Shown here: positions 6,914-13,571 of the stretch, one piece after another
How positions within the stretch are numbered: the stretch's first letter is position 1
How the letters are laid out: each line of letters opens with the position of its first letter
Assembly (NCBI GenBank): GCA_948829205.1
Contig: CAQLOA010000006.1
Coordinates: 3,801 to 18,085 of the forward strand
Length of the DNA stretch: 14,285 bases
DNA from: an uncultured Eggerthellaceae bacterium
Lineage (GTDB): Bacteria; Actinomycetota; Coriobacteriia; Coriobacteriales; Eggerthellaceae
Reading direction: 5' to 3'
Made by a program: the position numbers and the translations under genes
The notes under the pieces: model-generated
What the model saw: the letters and a program-made list of their open reading frames with translations, nothing else
What the model was told of the DNA's origin: nothing
Databases searched by the model: none

Positions 6914-8164
6914 CTAGCCGATGCGGTTCAGTGTAGCAGCCAGCTTCTCCGCGAACACGTCCACATCGTACTTCGAGCAGACGAGCGGCGGAAGGAAGCG
7001 CAGAGTGCGCGGGCCGGTGGCGTTGATGACCAGCCCGTCACGAAGCGCCTCCCCGACCACGTCGTGTGCGTCGATGCCTTCGGCGAGGTCGCAGCCCACC
7101 ATGAGGCCGAGCCCCCTGACCGAGTCCACCTGGGGCAGCGTGGACAACTTGTCCCTGAGATAGGCGCCTACCTCCTGGATGCTGGCGGCGTATTCGGGCT
7201 TCGTCAGCTCGTCGAGCGTGGCGTTGGCCGCCGCCACCGCCAGGTTGCTTCCGCCGAAGGTGGAGCCGTGCTTGCCTGGGGCCATGACGTCGGCGACTTC
7301 CTCCACCGCGCAGCACGCGCCTGCCGGCATCCCCGATGCGATGCCCTTGGCGACGGTGACCACGTCGGGCACGATGCCGAAGTTCTGGAAGCCGAACGGC
7401 TTGCCCGTGCGGAACATTCCGCACTGCACCTCGTCGCATATCATCAGCGCGTCGTTCTGGCTGCAGAGCCTGCGCACCTCGTGCAGGAAGTCGGCGCTGC
7501 ATACGTTCACCCCCGACTCGCCCTGGATGCATTCCAGCATCACCGCGCAGATGGAGCCGCCAAGGCGGTCGAACAGCGCACGCAGCGAGTCGACGTCGTT
7601 TATGGGAGTGGGGAGGAAGCCCTCGGGAATGGGCTCGAAGCCCGAATGGAAGGCCGCCTGCCCGGTTGCGGCAAGCGTCGCGAGCGTGCGCCCGTGGAAG
7701 CTCTTCACCAAGGTGACCACCACCGACGGGGCAAGGTCGGGATTTTCTCCCCTGGCCTCGGCCTGGCGCTTCGCGCGAAGGCGCGCCAGCTTTATGGCGC
7801 ATTCGTTGGCCTCGGCGCCCGAGTTGGCGAAGAACGCCTTCCAGGTCTTGGGGGCCACTCCCGCTGCGCCGTTCCCCACGTTCAGCAGCTCGGAAAGCCT
7901 CTCGGCCAGGCGTCCCCTGCCCTCGATGTAGAAGTAGTTGCTGACGTGGATCAGCCTTGAGGCCTGCTCCGACAGCGCAGCCACCACCTTGGGGTGGCAA
8001 TGCCCGAGCGAGCACACCCCAATGCCCGAGAGGAAGTCGAGGTACTCCTTCCCGTCGGAGTCGGTGAGATGCATCCCGCGGCCGGACACGAACTCGACGT
8101 CGCTGCGCGCGAACGTCGGCATCACGTATCGGGATTCGAGCTGTTTCTCCTGTTCGAGCGACAT
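6914..8164 (-). CDS. argD: acetylornithine aminotransferase
   Basis: This PLP enzyme transfers the amino group of glutamate to N-acetylglutamate semialdehyde, giving N-acetylornithine. The 416-residue protein is a class III aminotransferase. Landmarks are NSGAEANE (114-121), SFHGRT (155-160), the cofactor-binding acidic motif DEVQCGM (244-250) with D244, the Schiff-base lysine K273 in AKGIASGMPAG, and GSTFGG near 310. The DEVQCGM segment matches ArgD enzymes well. The ATG at 8162-8164 has GGAGG just upstream. An in-frame extension to 8218 overlaps the end of argB and looks unconserved. It lies 16 nt after argB. The same fold is used by ornithine and GABA aminotransferases; the neighbours make ArgD the clear choice. 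Stop is TAG. Confidence 0.96.
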   Translation of the reverse strand: MSLEQEKQLESRYVMPTFARSDVEFVSGRGMHLTDSDGKEYLDFLSGIGVCSLGHCHPKVVAALSEQASRLIHVSNYFYIEGRGRLAERLSELLNVGNGAAGVAPKTWKAFFANSGAEANECAIKLARLRAKRQAEARGENPDLAPSVVVTLVKSFHGRTLATLAATGQAAFHSGFEPIPEGFLPTPINDVDSLRALFDRLGGSICAVMLECIQGESGVNVCSADFLHEVRRLCSQNDALMICDEVQCGMFRTGKPFGFQNFGIVPDVVTVAKGIASGMPAGACCAVEEVADVMAPGKHGSTFGGSNLAVAAANATLDELTKPEYAASIQEVGAYLRDKLSTLPQVDSVRGLGLMVGCDLAEGIDAHDVVGEALRDGLVINATGPRTLRFLPPLVCSKYDVDVFAEKLAATLNRIG

Positions 8165-8180
8165 TGTTCCTCCGTTTCCG

Positions 8181-9128
8181 CTATCTGCTTTCGATGAGCT
8201 TCGACGCGAAGTTGCCAAGCGGGGCGGCGTCGAAGTCGTCAGGGGCCGACGTTGCGGTGACCATGGTGCCGATGCCCTTGTCGGTGAGCATCTCGAGTAT
8301 GAGCGCGTGCGGGGTGGTGCCGTTCACTATGTGCGCACGGTGGACCCCTGCGTCGAGCGCCAGCACGGCGGAGTCGAGCTTCGGGATCATTCCCCCGGTG
8401 TTCGAGCCTTCGGCGATGATCCGCTTGGCCTCGCTGGAAGTGAGGCTGGCCACGAGCGAAGAGGGGTCGGGGTAGTCCATGTAAAGGCCGTCGACGTCGG
8501 TGAGGAAGATGACCTTGTGGGCCCCTATGGCCGCTGCGATGTGGCCGGCGGCGAAGTCGGCGTTTATGTTGAAGATGCCCCCGTCCTCGCCTATGGCGAT
8601 GGAGGCGATCACCGGTATGTAGTCGCTTGCCACCAGGTCCTCGACCAGCGCGGGGTTGATCTGCGTGATGCGCCCCACGCGCCCAAGCGCCGGGTCCTGC
8701 TGCTCGGCGACTATGACGCCCGCGTCGGCCCCGCTGATCCCAACGGCCATGTTGCCGTGCTGGTTCATCGCCTGCACCAGGTCCTGGTTCACCTCGCCCA
8801 TCAGCACCGTGCGCACGAGCTGCACGGCCTCGTCGGTGGTGACGCGAAGGCCGTCCACGAACTTCACCTCGATGCTTTCCTTCTGCATCGCGCGGTTTAT
8901 GGCCTTGCCGCCCCCGTGCACTATGACGGGGTTGATGCCGATGATCTTCAGCAGCACGATATCTGCCATGACGTCGCGCCGAAGCTGGCCGTCGACCATC
9001 GCGGCGCCGCCGTACTTGATCACCACGGTCTTGCCCGTGACGTTCTTGATCCAAGGCATCGCCTCGGTCAGCACCTGGCCCGTGACAGGCGACACGCCTG
9101 CAGGCCTTTCCTCCTTGTCGAACTTCAT
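8181..9128 (-). CDS. argB: acetylglutamate kinase, probably arginine-inhibited
   Basis: It phosphorylates N-acetylglutamate with ATP, the usual control step when ArgJ recycles the acetyl group. The protein has 315 residues of the amino-acid kinase fold. Seen are K38 in VVIKYGG, the glycine loop HGGGK (71-75), NINAD (187-191) and GGMIPK with K250. Two features point to the hexameric, arginine-inhibited class: an N-terminal extension of about 30 residues before the first strand, and the C-terminal HALILEMLTDKGIGTMV region (274-290), close to the motif known from arginine-sensitive kinases. The ATG is at 9126-9128, 15 nt after argJ, with only a weak ribosome binding site (GGGTTCGGG). Stop is TAG. 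Confidence 0.97.
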   Translation of the reverse strand: MKFDKEERPAGVSPVTGQVLTEAMPWIKNVTGKTVVIKYGGAAMVDGQLRRDVMADIVLLKIIGINPVIVHGGGKAINRAMQKESIEVKFVDGLRVTTDEAVQLVRTVLMGEVNQDLVQAMNQHGNMAVGISGADAGVIVAEQQDPALGRVGRITQINPALVEDLVASDYIPVIASIAIGEDGGIFNINADFAAGHIAAAIGAHKVIFLTDVDGLYMDYPDPSSLVASLTSSEAKRIIAEGSNTGGMIPKLDSAVLALDAGVHRAHIVNGTTPHALILEMLTDKGIGTMVTATSAPDDFDAAPLGNFASKLIESR

Positions 9129-9143
9129 TCCCGAACCCTTCGT

Positions 9144-10433
9144 CTATGTCCTGTAGTCTGCGTTGATGCTTATGTAGTCATGGGTCATGTCGCACGTCCA
9201 GACCGTCGTGGAATGGTCTCCCGCATGCAGGTCCACGTCGATGGCTATCTCGGAGGCCTCGAAGCGGCGCAGGGCCTCGTCCTCGTCGAACGCGAGTGCC
9301 AGCCCATCCCTGCATACCGGCATTCCCATGATGTCGATGTCCACGCGTTCCTGCGCAAATGACGCACCCGAGCGGCCCAGGGCGGCAGCTATGCGGCCCC
9401 AGTTGGCGTCGTGGCCGGCGATGGCCGTCTTGACCAGGGGCGAGTTGGCCACCGTGCGCGCGGCCGCGTCGGCGTCGCCGGGAGTCGCGGCGCCCGACAC
9501 GGTGACGTCCACCAGCTTGGTGGCTCCTTCCCCGTCGGCGGCCATGGCGCGCGCTAGCGCCACACACACCTGGCTCAAGGCGCGCTCGAACACGATGTAC
9601 GCCTGGGTGCCTGGCTCGAAGGGCTCCGCCCCAGGCGCGGCTGCGCCGGACGCCAGAAGCATGCACGTGTCGTTGGTGGAGGTGTCGGAGTCGACCGTGA
9701 CCTTGTTGAAGCTTGCATCGACCGCACCGCGCAGGGCCGCATAGAGGTCGGCTTCCTTGACGGGGGCGTCGGTGGTAAGCACCGCGATCATGGTGGCGAC
9801 GTTGGGCATTATCATGCCCGAGCCCTTCGCCATGCCCCCCACGGTGAACGTCGAGCCCTGGTAGCCGAAGGGCGCGCCGTCGAACGACACCGCGCACTCC
9901 TTCGGGCGCGTGTCGGTGGTCATTATGGCCAGCGCCGCGTCAGCCCCTCCGTCGTGCGAAAGGGCGGATACGGCCTGCGGAAGCCCCTCTTCGAAGGGCT
10001 TGAGAGGCAGCTGCACGCCGATGACGCCTGTGGACGCCACCAGCACCTCGGACGTCGGGCAGCCTACGGCCTGTGCGACCACGCCGGCCTCGGCGGCGCA
10101 AACCTCGAGGCCCGAATCGCCCGTGGCGGCGTTGGCGTTGCCCGAGTTGATGGCCACGGCGCGCATGCATCCGTAGGAGGCGCTCCCGGACGAGGCGGTC
10201 AGCTGGGCCTTCGAGAACTGCACCGGAGCGGCGCAGAAGACGTTCCTCGTGAAGGCGGCCGCGGCGGCGCAGGGCTCGTCCGCCACGACGAGCGCAAGGT
10301 CGGGCTTCGACGCGTTCTTGCGGAACCCTGCATGGATGCCTGACGCCTTGAACCCCCGGGCGGAGGAAACCCCGCCTCCGGGCAGGAAGGCGAACCCGTA
10401 TTCTTCGGCGTATGGGTCGTTTACGATGCTCAT
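9144..10433 (-). CDS. argJ: glutamate N-acetyltransferase (ornithine acetyltransferase)
   Basis: ArgJ moves the acetyl group from N-acetylornithine to glutamate, recycling it; bifunctional members can also use acetyl-CoA. The protein has 429 residues. It carries INSGNANAATG (95-105) and the self-cleavage block KGSGMI (203-208) followed by PNVATM. The precursor should cut itself between A213 and T214, and T214 then serves as the N-terminal nucleophile of the beta chain. HDANWGRI and the final HDYISINADYRT are also typical. The ATG (10431-10433) has a perfect AGGAGG five bases upstream that overlaps the argC stop as TAGGAGG. No argA-like synthase is seen in the window, so bifunctional activity would make sense but cannot be shown from sequence. 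Stop is TAG. Confidence 0.97.
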   Translation of the reverse strand: MSIVNDPYAEEYGFAFLPGGGVSSARGFKASGIHAGFRKNASKPDLALVVADEPCAAAAAFTRNVFCAAPVQFSKAQLTASSGSASYGCMRAVAINSGNANAATGDSGLEVCAAEAGVVAQAVGCPTSEVLVASTGVIGVQLPLKPFEEGLPQAVSALSHDGGADAALAIMTTDTRPKECAVSFDGAPFGYQGSTFTVGGMAKGSGMIMPNVATMIAVLTTDAPVKEADLYAALRGAVDASFNKVTVDSDTSTNDTCMLLASGAAAPGAEPFEPGTQAYIVFERALSQVCVALARAMAADGEGATKLVDVTVSGAATPGDADAAARTVANSPLVKTAIAGHDANWGRIAAALGRSGASFAQERVDIDIMGMPVCRDGLALAFDEDEALRRFEASEIAIDVDLHAGDHSTTVWTCDMTHDYISINADYRT

Positions 10434-10442
10434 TGCGACCTC

Positions 10443-11510
10443 CTAGACCGGAAGTCCCACCGAGGCGAGCCCCGCCGCCTCGGGAAGGCCGAACACGATG
10501 TTCGCGCACTGGACCGCCTGGCCGGCCGCGCCCTTGCAAAGGTTGTCGATGGCGCCGACCGCGACCAGGCTGTTGGTGCGCGCGTCGAAGGCGGCCCCGA
10601 CGTGCGCATGGTTGGTGCCCACCACCGAGGACGTCTTTGGAAAGGAGCCTTCCGGCATGACGTCAACGAATGCGCAACCATCGTAGAAACCTTCGTACAG
10701 GTCGACGAAGTCGGCCGTGGAGGCGAGGCCGCAGCCTTCGCCAAGCGGGATGGTGACCGTGGACAGAAGGCCGCGGTTGAGCGGCGCCAGGTGCGGCGTG
10801 AACACTATGCGTCCGGGAAGCCCGAGTATCTGCTCGATTTCCGGGGTATGCCTGTGCGTGGTGACGCCGTACGCCTCGAGGTTGTCGTTCGCGAAGCAGA
10901 AATGCGTGCGCTCGGTCGCCTTCTTGCCTGCGCCGGTGACGCCCGATACGGCGTCGACCACCACCGTCGCGCCGTCGCGCACCAGCCCCGCTCGGACGGC
11001 AGGCGCCGCAGCAAGCGAAGTGGCGGTGGGGTAGCAGCCCGCACACGCGACGAGCGCGGGAGAGCCCTGGCGCACTGCGCACGCGGCGTCTTCCAACGGC
11101 TGGGGGAACAGTTCGGGAAGCCCGAACGCGGCGGAGGCCAGAAGCTCGGGCTGCGTGTGCGCGGCGTCGTAGTAGCTTTCGTAGACGGCGGCGTCCTTCA
11201 GCCGGAAGTCGGCGGACAGGTCGACCACCGTGACCCCGGATTCGAGCAGCGACGGGGCGTGCTTCAGCGCCGCCGTGTGCGGGACGGCCAAAAACGCGAC
11301 GTCGAGCGAGGACATGTCGGCCTCGTCGTTGCGTTGGAAGACGAGGTCGGCATGGCCCGAAAAGGCAGGGTATGCCTTCGAGAGCGGGATCCCTGCCAAT
11401 GCGTCCGAGGTGACCGCGCAAAGGTCGAACCCTGGATGCTGGAGCAGGATGCGCGCCAGCTCGATGCCGGCGAACCCTGCGCCTCCAACGATTCCAGCCT
11501 TGTATGTCAT
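10443..11510 (-). CDS. argC: N-acetyl-gamma-glutamyl-phosphate reductase
   Basis: It reduces N-acetylglutamyl phosphate to the semialdehyde with NADPH. The protein has 355 residues, beginning at the ATG at 11508-11510 because the NADP-binding loop GIVGGAGFAG (6-15) follows at once. The catalytic cysteine is C159 in ACAGCYPTA, and the conserved basic motif HRHTPEI (219-225) is present. Upstream codons remain open to 11543 but add a short, unconserved stretch. The ribosome binding site AAGGA is about 10 nt from the ATG, rather far. This is the first structural gene of the arg cluster, 9 nt before argJ. The leader in front of it has candidate control elements, described separately. Stop is TAG. 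Confidence 0.97.
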   Translation of the reverse strand: MTYKAGIVGGAGFAGIELARILLQHPGFDLCAVTSDALAGIPLSKAYPAFSGHADLVFQRNDEADMSSLDVAFLAVPHTAALKHAPSLLESGVTVVDLSADFRLKDAAVYESYYDAAHTQPELLASAAFGLPELFPQPLEDAACAVRQGSPALVACAGCYPTATSLAAAPAVRAGLVRDGATVVVDAVSGVTGAGKKATERTHFCFANDNLEAYGVTTHRHTPEIEQILGLPGRIVFTPHLAPLNRGLLSTVTIPLGEGCGLASTADFVDLYEGFYDGCAFVDVMPEGSFPKTSSVVGTNHAHVGAAFDARTNSLVAVGAIDNLCKGAAGQAVQCANIVFGLPEAAGLASVGLPV

Positions 11511-11552
11511 GAGTACCAGTCCTTCGAAAACGAGCAGTGCCAACGGGAATGC

Positions 11553-11571
11553 AGCGGCAGAAAGGGCCGCT
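11553..11571 (-). repeat. 6-bp GC hairpin in the argC leader
   Basis: The minus strand reads AGCGGC-CCTTTCT-GCCGCT, a perfect 6-bp stem with a 7-nt loop ending about 42 nt before the argC ATG. It is the most stable simple hairpin in this leader. No T-run follows, so a Rho-independent terminator is unlikely; it could be a pause or anti-structure element. Confidence 0.5.
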
Positions 11572-11659
11572 TCGACCTTTGAGGAGCTTTGCGCGAACAG
11601 CCTATGAGACGGCTTTCAGGGAACGCACGCGAAGCGCGCAGAAGCCTTCGGCTGCCGCG

Positions 11660-11695
11660 CTAGAGACGTCGTCGAGGGTTGGCAGGAGCATGCAT
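11660..11695 (-). CDS. candidate arginine leader peptide (11 residues)
   Basis: The minus strand reads ATG CAT GCT CCT GCC AAC CCT CGA CGA CGT CTC TAG, giving the peptide MHAPANPRRRL. Three arginine codons in a row, two of them CGA, come just before the stop, 149 nt before argC. This is the layout of leader peptides that sense charged tRNA in amino-acid operons. Downstream are short segments able to pair in alternative ways (11643-11653, 11599-11602 with 11611-11614). Against it: no clear Shine-Dalgarno sequence precedes the ATG, no U-run terminator follows, and GTCGTC repeats are very common in this DNA, so RRR can arise by chance. Confidence 0.3.
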   Translation of the reverse strand: MHAPANPRRRL

Positions 11696-11696
11696 G
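11689..11696. promoter_or_regulatory. ATGCAT palindrome A, possible ArgR half-operator
   Basis: CATGCATG is an 8-bp palindrome. On the minus strand it lies in CCATGCATGC, which resembles the start of ARG boxes described in Streptomyces. It overlaps the start codon of the candidate leader peptide. A partner palindrome is centred 29 bp away. The full two-box ARG operator with 3-nt spacing is not present. Confidence 0.3.
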
Positions 11697-11717
11697 GCCG
11701 AAGACGGCCCAACCAAG

Positions 11718-11725
11718 TATGCATA
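11718..11725. promoter_or_regulatory. ATGCAT palindrome B, possible ArgR half-operator
   Basis: TATGCATA is an 8-bp palindrome and part of the most AT-rich stretch of the region (GTATGCATATGAC). It overlaps the CATACT hexamer on the minus strand that could serve as a -10. An ArgR-type repressor here would block transcription of argC. The assignment rests on motif resemblance only. Confidence 0.3.
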
Positions 11726-11761
11726 TGACCCAAATGTCACGAAATGCCCCCGCTTCTTGCA

Positions 11762-11785
11762 CCGAAGGAAGATCTGTGCCTTCGG
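11762..11785. repeat. inverted repeat upstream of the glutamate-cysteine ligase gene
   Basis: CCGAAGG and CCTTCGG form perfect 7-nt arms separated by 10 nt, centred about 92 nt before the ligase ATG. The layout fits either an operator for a dimeric regulator or an RNA hairpin if transcription starts upstream. No T-run follows. Confidence 0.45.
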
Positions 11786-11865
11786 ATGCTACCATGTTCG
11801 TTCGAACCGATATTCTACACGAGTTCTGCAAAATGTTCCAAGTTGCAGCGAAACGGAGAGCCACG

Positions 11866-13134
11866 ATGAGAACCAGGCAGCCCAAAAGGCGCGAGAACGT
11901 CGACGCGATCGTCGGATACTTCGAAGGCGGCGTCAAGGACGAGGCGAAGGCTATAGGCATAGAGCTCGAGCACACGCTCGTGAAAGACGACGGCGATCCG
12001 GTCTCCTATTCCGACGACTTCGGGCAGCGGCGGCTGCTGGAGCTGCTGTCGTCGGAATACGACAGCGAGATCCGCTCGAGCGCAGGAAACCTGATAGGTC
12101 TTCTGCGCAAGGGGGCTTCGATAACGCTTGAGCCTGCCGCCCAGGTAGAGCTGTCCGCCGGACCGTATCACAGCCTTCAGGACGCCAGGCGCGAGTTCCT
12201 GGCGTTCGAAAAGCGGCTCGAAGAGGAGCTTGACCCGCACGGCATACAGCTTCTGACGCCGGGCTACCACCCCACAAGGCGGGCAGTGGACCTGCAGCTG
12301 ATTCCGAAGAGGCGCTACGAGTTCATGAACCGCTACCTGGGGGCCATATCGATGTTCGGCATATGTATGATGCGGGGAAGCGCGGCGACGCAGGTGTCGA
12401 TAGACTACACGTCAGTCGACGACTGCCTGCGGAAGATGCGGCTGGCGTGCGCCTGCGTTCCCGTGCTGTCGTTGATATGCGACAACACCCCAGTGTTCGA
12501 AGGCGACGTGCGGCCCCATCAGCTGATGCGTACCGAGGTATGGGAGAAATGCGACCCCGACAGGTGCATGATAGTCCCAGGGATGATGGACCCGGGGTTC
12601 ACGCTCGAGGACTATGCGGAATACGTCCTGGACACGCCGGCGATAGTCGAGATGGTGGACGGACGCGAGGAATTCACCGACAGGACGTTCGGGGAGATAT
12701 TCGCAGATGCGGCGATGACGCGCGACGACGTGGAGCACGCCCTTTCGATGTTCTTCAACGACGTGCGGCTGAAGACATACATAGAGATCCGGCCGGCCGA
12801 CGCGATGCCTGTGGAGTGCGCAATCGCCTATGCCGCCCTGATAAAGGGGCTCTTCTACGACAAGACGTCGCTGGATGCCATGGACGACCTGTTCCGCGGC
12901 GTGAGAGAGGCGGACGTTGCGGCCGCAAAGGCGTCTCTGATGGCCGACGGGTACGCAGGAAAGGTGTACGGACACGCCGCCTCGGTCGTTGCCGACGAGC
13001 TCGTGAGCATAGCCAGGGCAGGTCTTTCGGATTCGGACGCCGCCCTGCTGGAACCCATCGCGGAGCTTGTGGCAAACAGGGTCACGCTTGCGGACATCGC
13101 ATTGGAAGACATAGAGCAACGGGAGGAAAGATGA
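11866..13134 (+). CDS. glutamate-cysteine ligase (GCS2/plant-EgtA-like type)
   Basis: It is predicted to join glutamate and cysteine with ATP to give gamma-glutamylcysteine. The 422 residues show the family pattern: GIELEH (31-36) with metal/substrate-binding glutamates, LEPAAQVELS (88-97), HPTRRAVDLQLIPKRRYEFM (135-154), the MMRGSAATQVSID block (168-180) and KTYIEIRPAD (303-312). These resemble the glutamate-cysteine ligases of plants and actinobacteria (EgtA-like) more than E. coli GshA. The ATG at 11866 is chosen for its GGAGAG ribosome binding site and because homologous sequence (ENVDAIVGYF) starts right after it; the frame is open back to 11719. No glutathione synthetase or ergothioneine gene is nearby, so the end product may be gamma-glutamylcysteine itself. 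The TGA stop overlaps the ATG of the next gene. Confidence 0.88.
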   Translation: MRTRQPKRRENVDAIVGYFEGGVKDEAKAIGIELEHTLVKDDGDPVSYSDDFGQRRLLELLSSEYDSEIRSSAGNLIGLLRKGASITLEPAAQVELSAGPYHSLQDARREFLAFEKRLEEELDPHGIQLLTPGYHPTRRAVDLQLIPKRRYEFMNRYLGAISMFGICMMRGSAATQVSIDYTSVDDCLRKMRLACACVPVLSLICDNTPVFEGDVRPHQLMRTEVWEKCDPDRCMIVPGMMDPGFTLEDYAEYVLDTPAIVEMVDGREEFTDRTFGEIFADAAMTRDDVEHALSMFFNDVRLKTYIEIRPADAMPVECAIAYAALIKGLFYDKTSLDAMDDLFRGVREADVAAAKASLMADGYAGKVYGHAASVVADELVSIARAGLSDSDAALLEPIAELVANRVTLADIALEDIEQREER

Positions 13135-13571
13135 GCAACGAAGGAAAGCTGGTAAAGGTTCACTACAAGGGCACACTGGACGACGGCGAGGTTTTCGACT
13201 CGTCGTACGACCACAACGAACCGATCGAGTTCACCTGCATGGCAGGGCAGATGATCAAGGGCTTCGACGAGGCCGTGCGCGACATGCAGGTTGGAGAGAA
13301 GAAGACGATCCACCTCGAACCCGAACAGGCCTACGGCGAGCGAAACGAGGAGCTGGTGCAGACCATCCCGCTGGACAGGATACCGAACTCGGCCGACCTG
13401 CCCGAAAGCGGCACCATTTACTTCCAGGGACCCGACGGCATGCCCATCCCGGCCGAGATCGTCGGCAAGGAGGACGGCAACGTGACCTTCGACATGAACC
13501 ACCCCATGGCCGGCAAGCCGCTGAACTTCGAACTGGAGCTGGTGGAGGCAGCAGACCCCGAGAGCGCCTAA
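13131..13571 (+). CDS. SlyD-like FKBP-type peptidyl-prolyl cis-trans isomerase
   Basis: This small cytosolic folding helper isomerises peptide bonds before proline. The 146 residues contain the split FKBP domain (about 6-68 and 118-139), with HYKGTLDDGEVFDSS (11-25), GQMIKGFDEAV (39-49) and EPEQAYGERNEEL (63-75). The insert-in-flap chaperone domain of SlyD lies between (about 73-118), and the family ending FDMNHPMAGKPLNFELELVE follows (120-139). There is no histidine/cysteine-rich metal-binding tail as in E. coli SlyD. It has no signal peptide. The ATG overlaps the ligase stop as ATGA and has GGGAGG upstream, so the two genes are translationally coupled. Its TAA stop overlaps by 4 nt the stop of the convergent gene. 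Confidence 0.95.
   Translation: MSNEGKLVKVHYKGTLDDGEVFDSSYDHNEPIEFTCMAGQMIKGFDEAVRDMQVGEKKTIHLEPEQAYGERNEELVQTIPLDRIPNSADLPESGTIYFQGPDGMPIPAEIVGKEDGNVTFDMNHPMAGKPLNFELELVEAADPESA

Larger units (their letters stand above)
11511..11865. promoter_or_regulatory. divergent control region between argC and the glutamate-cysteine ligase gene
   Basis: These 355 nt hold no conserved protein gene. Toward argC they contain two ATGCAT-centred palindromes, an 11-codon frame with three arginine codons, and several short hairpins. On the minus strand GTGACA (5 of 6 to -35) is followed 13 nt later by CATACT (4 of 6 to -10), a spacing too short for a standard promoter. Toward the ligase gene, TATTCT (11811-11816) is a weak -10 without a good -35. 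No T-box (GGTGGAACCGCG-type) sequence is present. Promoter positions are therefore not firmly assigned. Confidence 0.55.

Noticed and set aside
4152..9362. Very long plus-strand open frames opposite argH (4152-5477), argG (5483-6835) and argD/argB/argJ (7938-9362)
   Set aside because: They mirror conserved minus-strand genes in GC-rich DNA, where the opposite strand rarely has stops. Their translations are rich in Arg, Gly, His and Val and show no domain.
11602..11691. 29-codon minus-strand frame starting at the second ATG of the argC leader
   Set aside because: It has only two separated arginine codons and no ribosome binding site, so it is a poorer leader peptide than the 11-codon frame it overlaps.
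11511..11720. T-box riboswitch in front of argC
   Set aside because: There is no antiterminator T-box sequence and no terminator with a U-run in the leader.
11800..11807. GTTCGAAC palindrome as a LexA box
   Set aside because: Gram-positive LexA sites have GAAC-N4-GTTC; here the halves are in the opposite order and directly joined.
11795..11815. tRNA T-loop-like GGTTCGAAC on the minus strand upstream of the ligase
   Set aside because: The flanking bases do not form a T-stem, and no acceptor, D or anticodon arms can be found around it.
11866..13134. Many ATA isoleucine codons in the ligase gene as a sign of horizontal transfer
   Set aside because: ATA is also frequent in the U32 gene and appears in the arg genes, so it looks like a habit of the genome.
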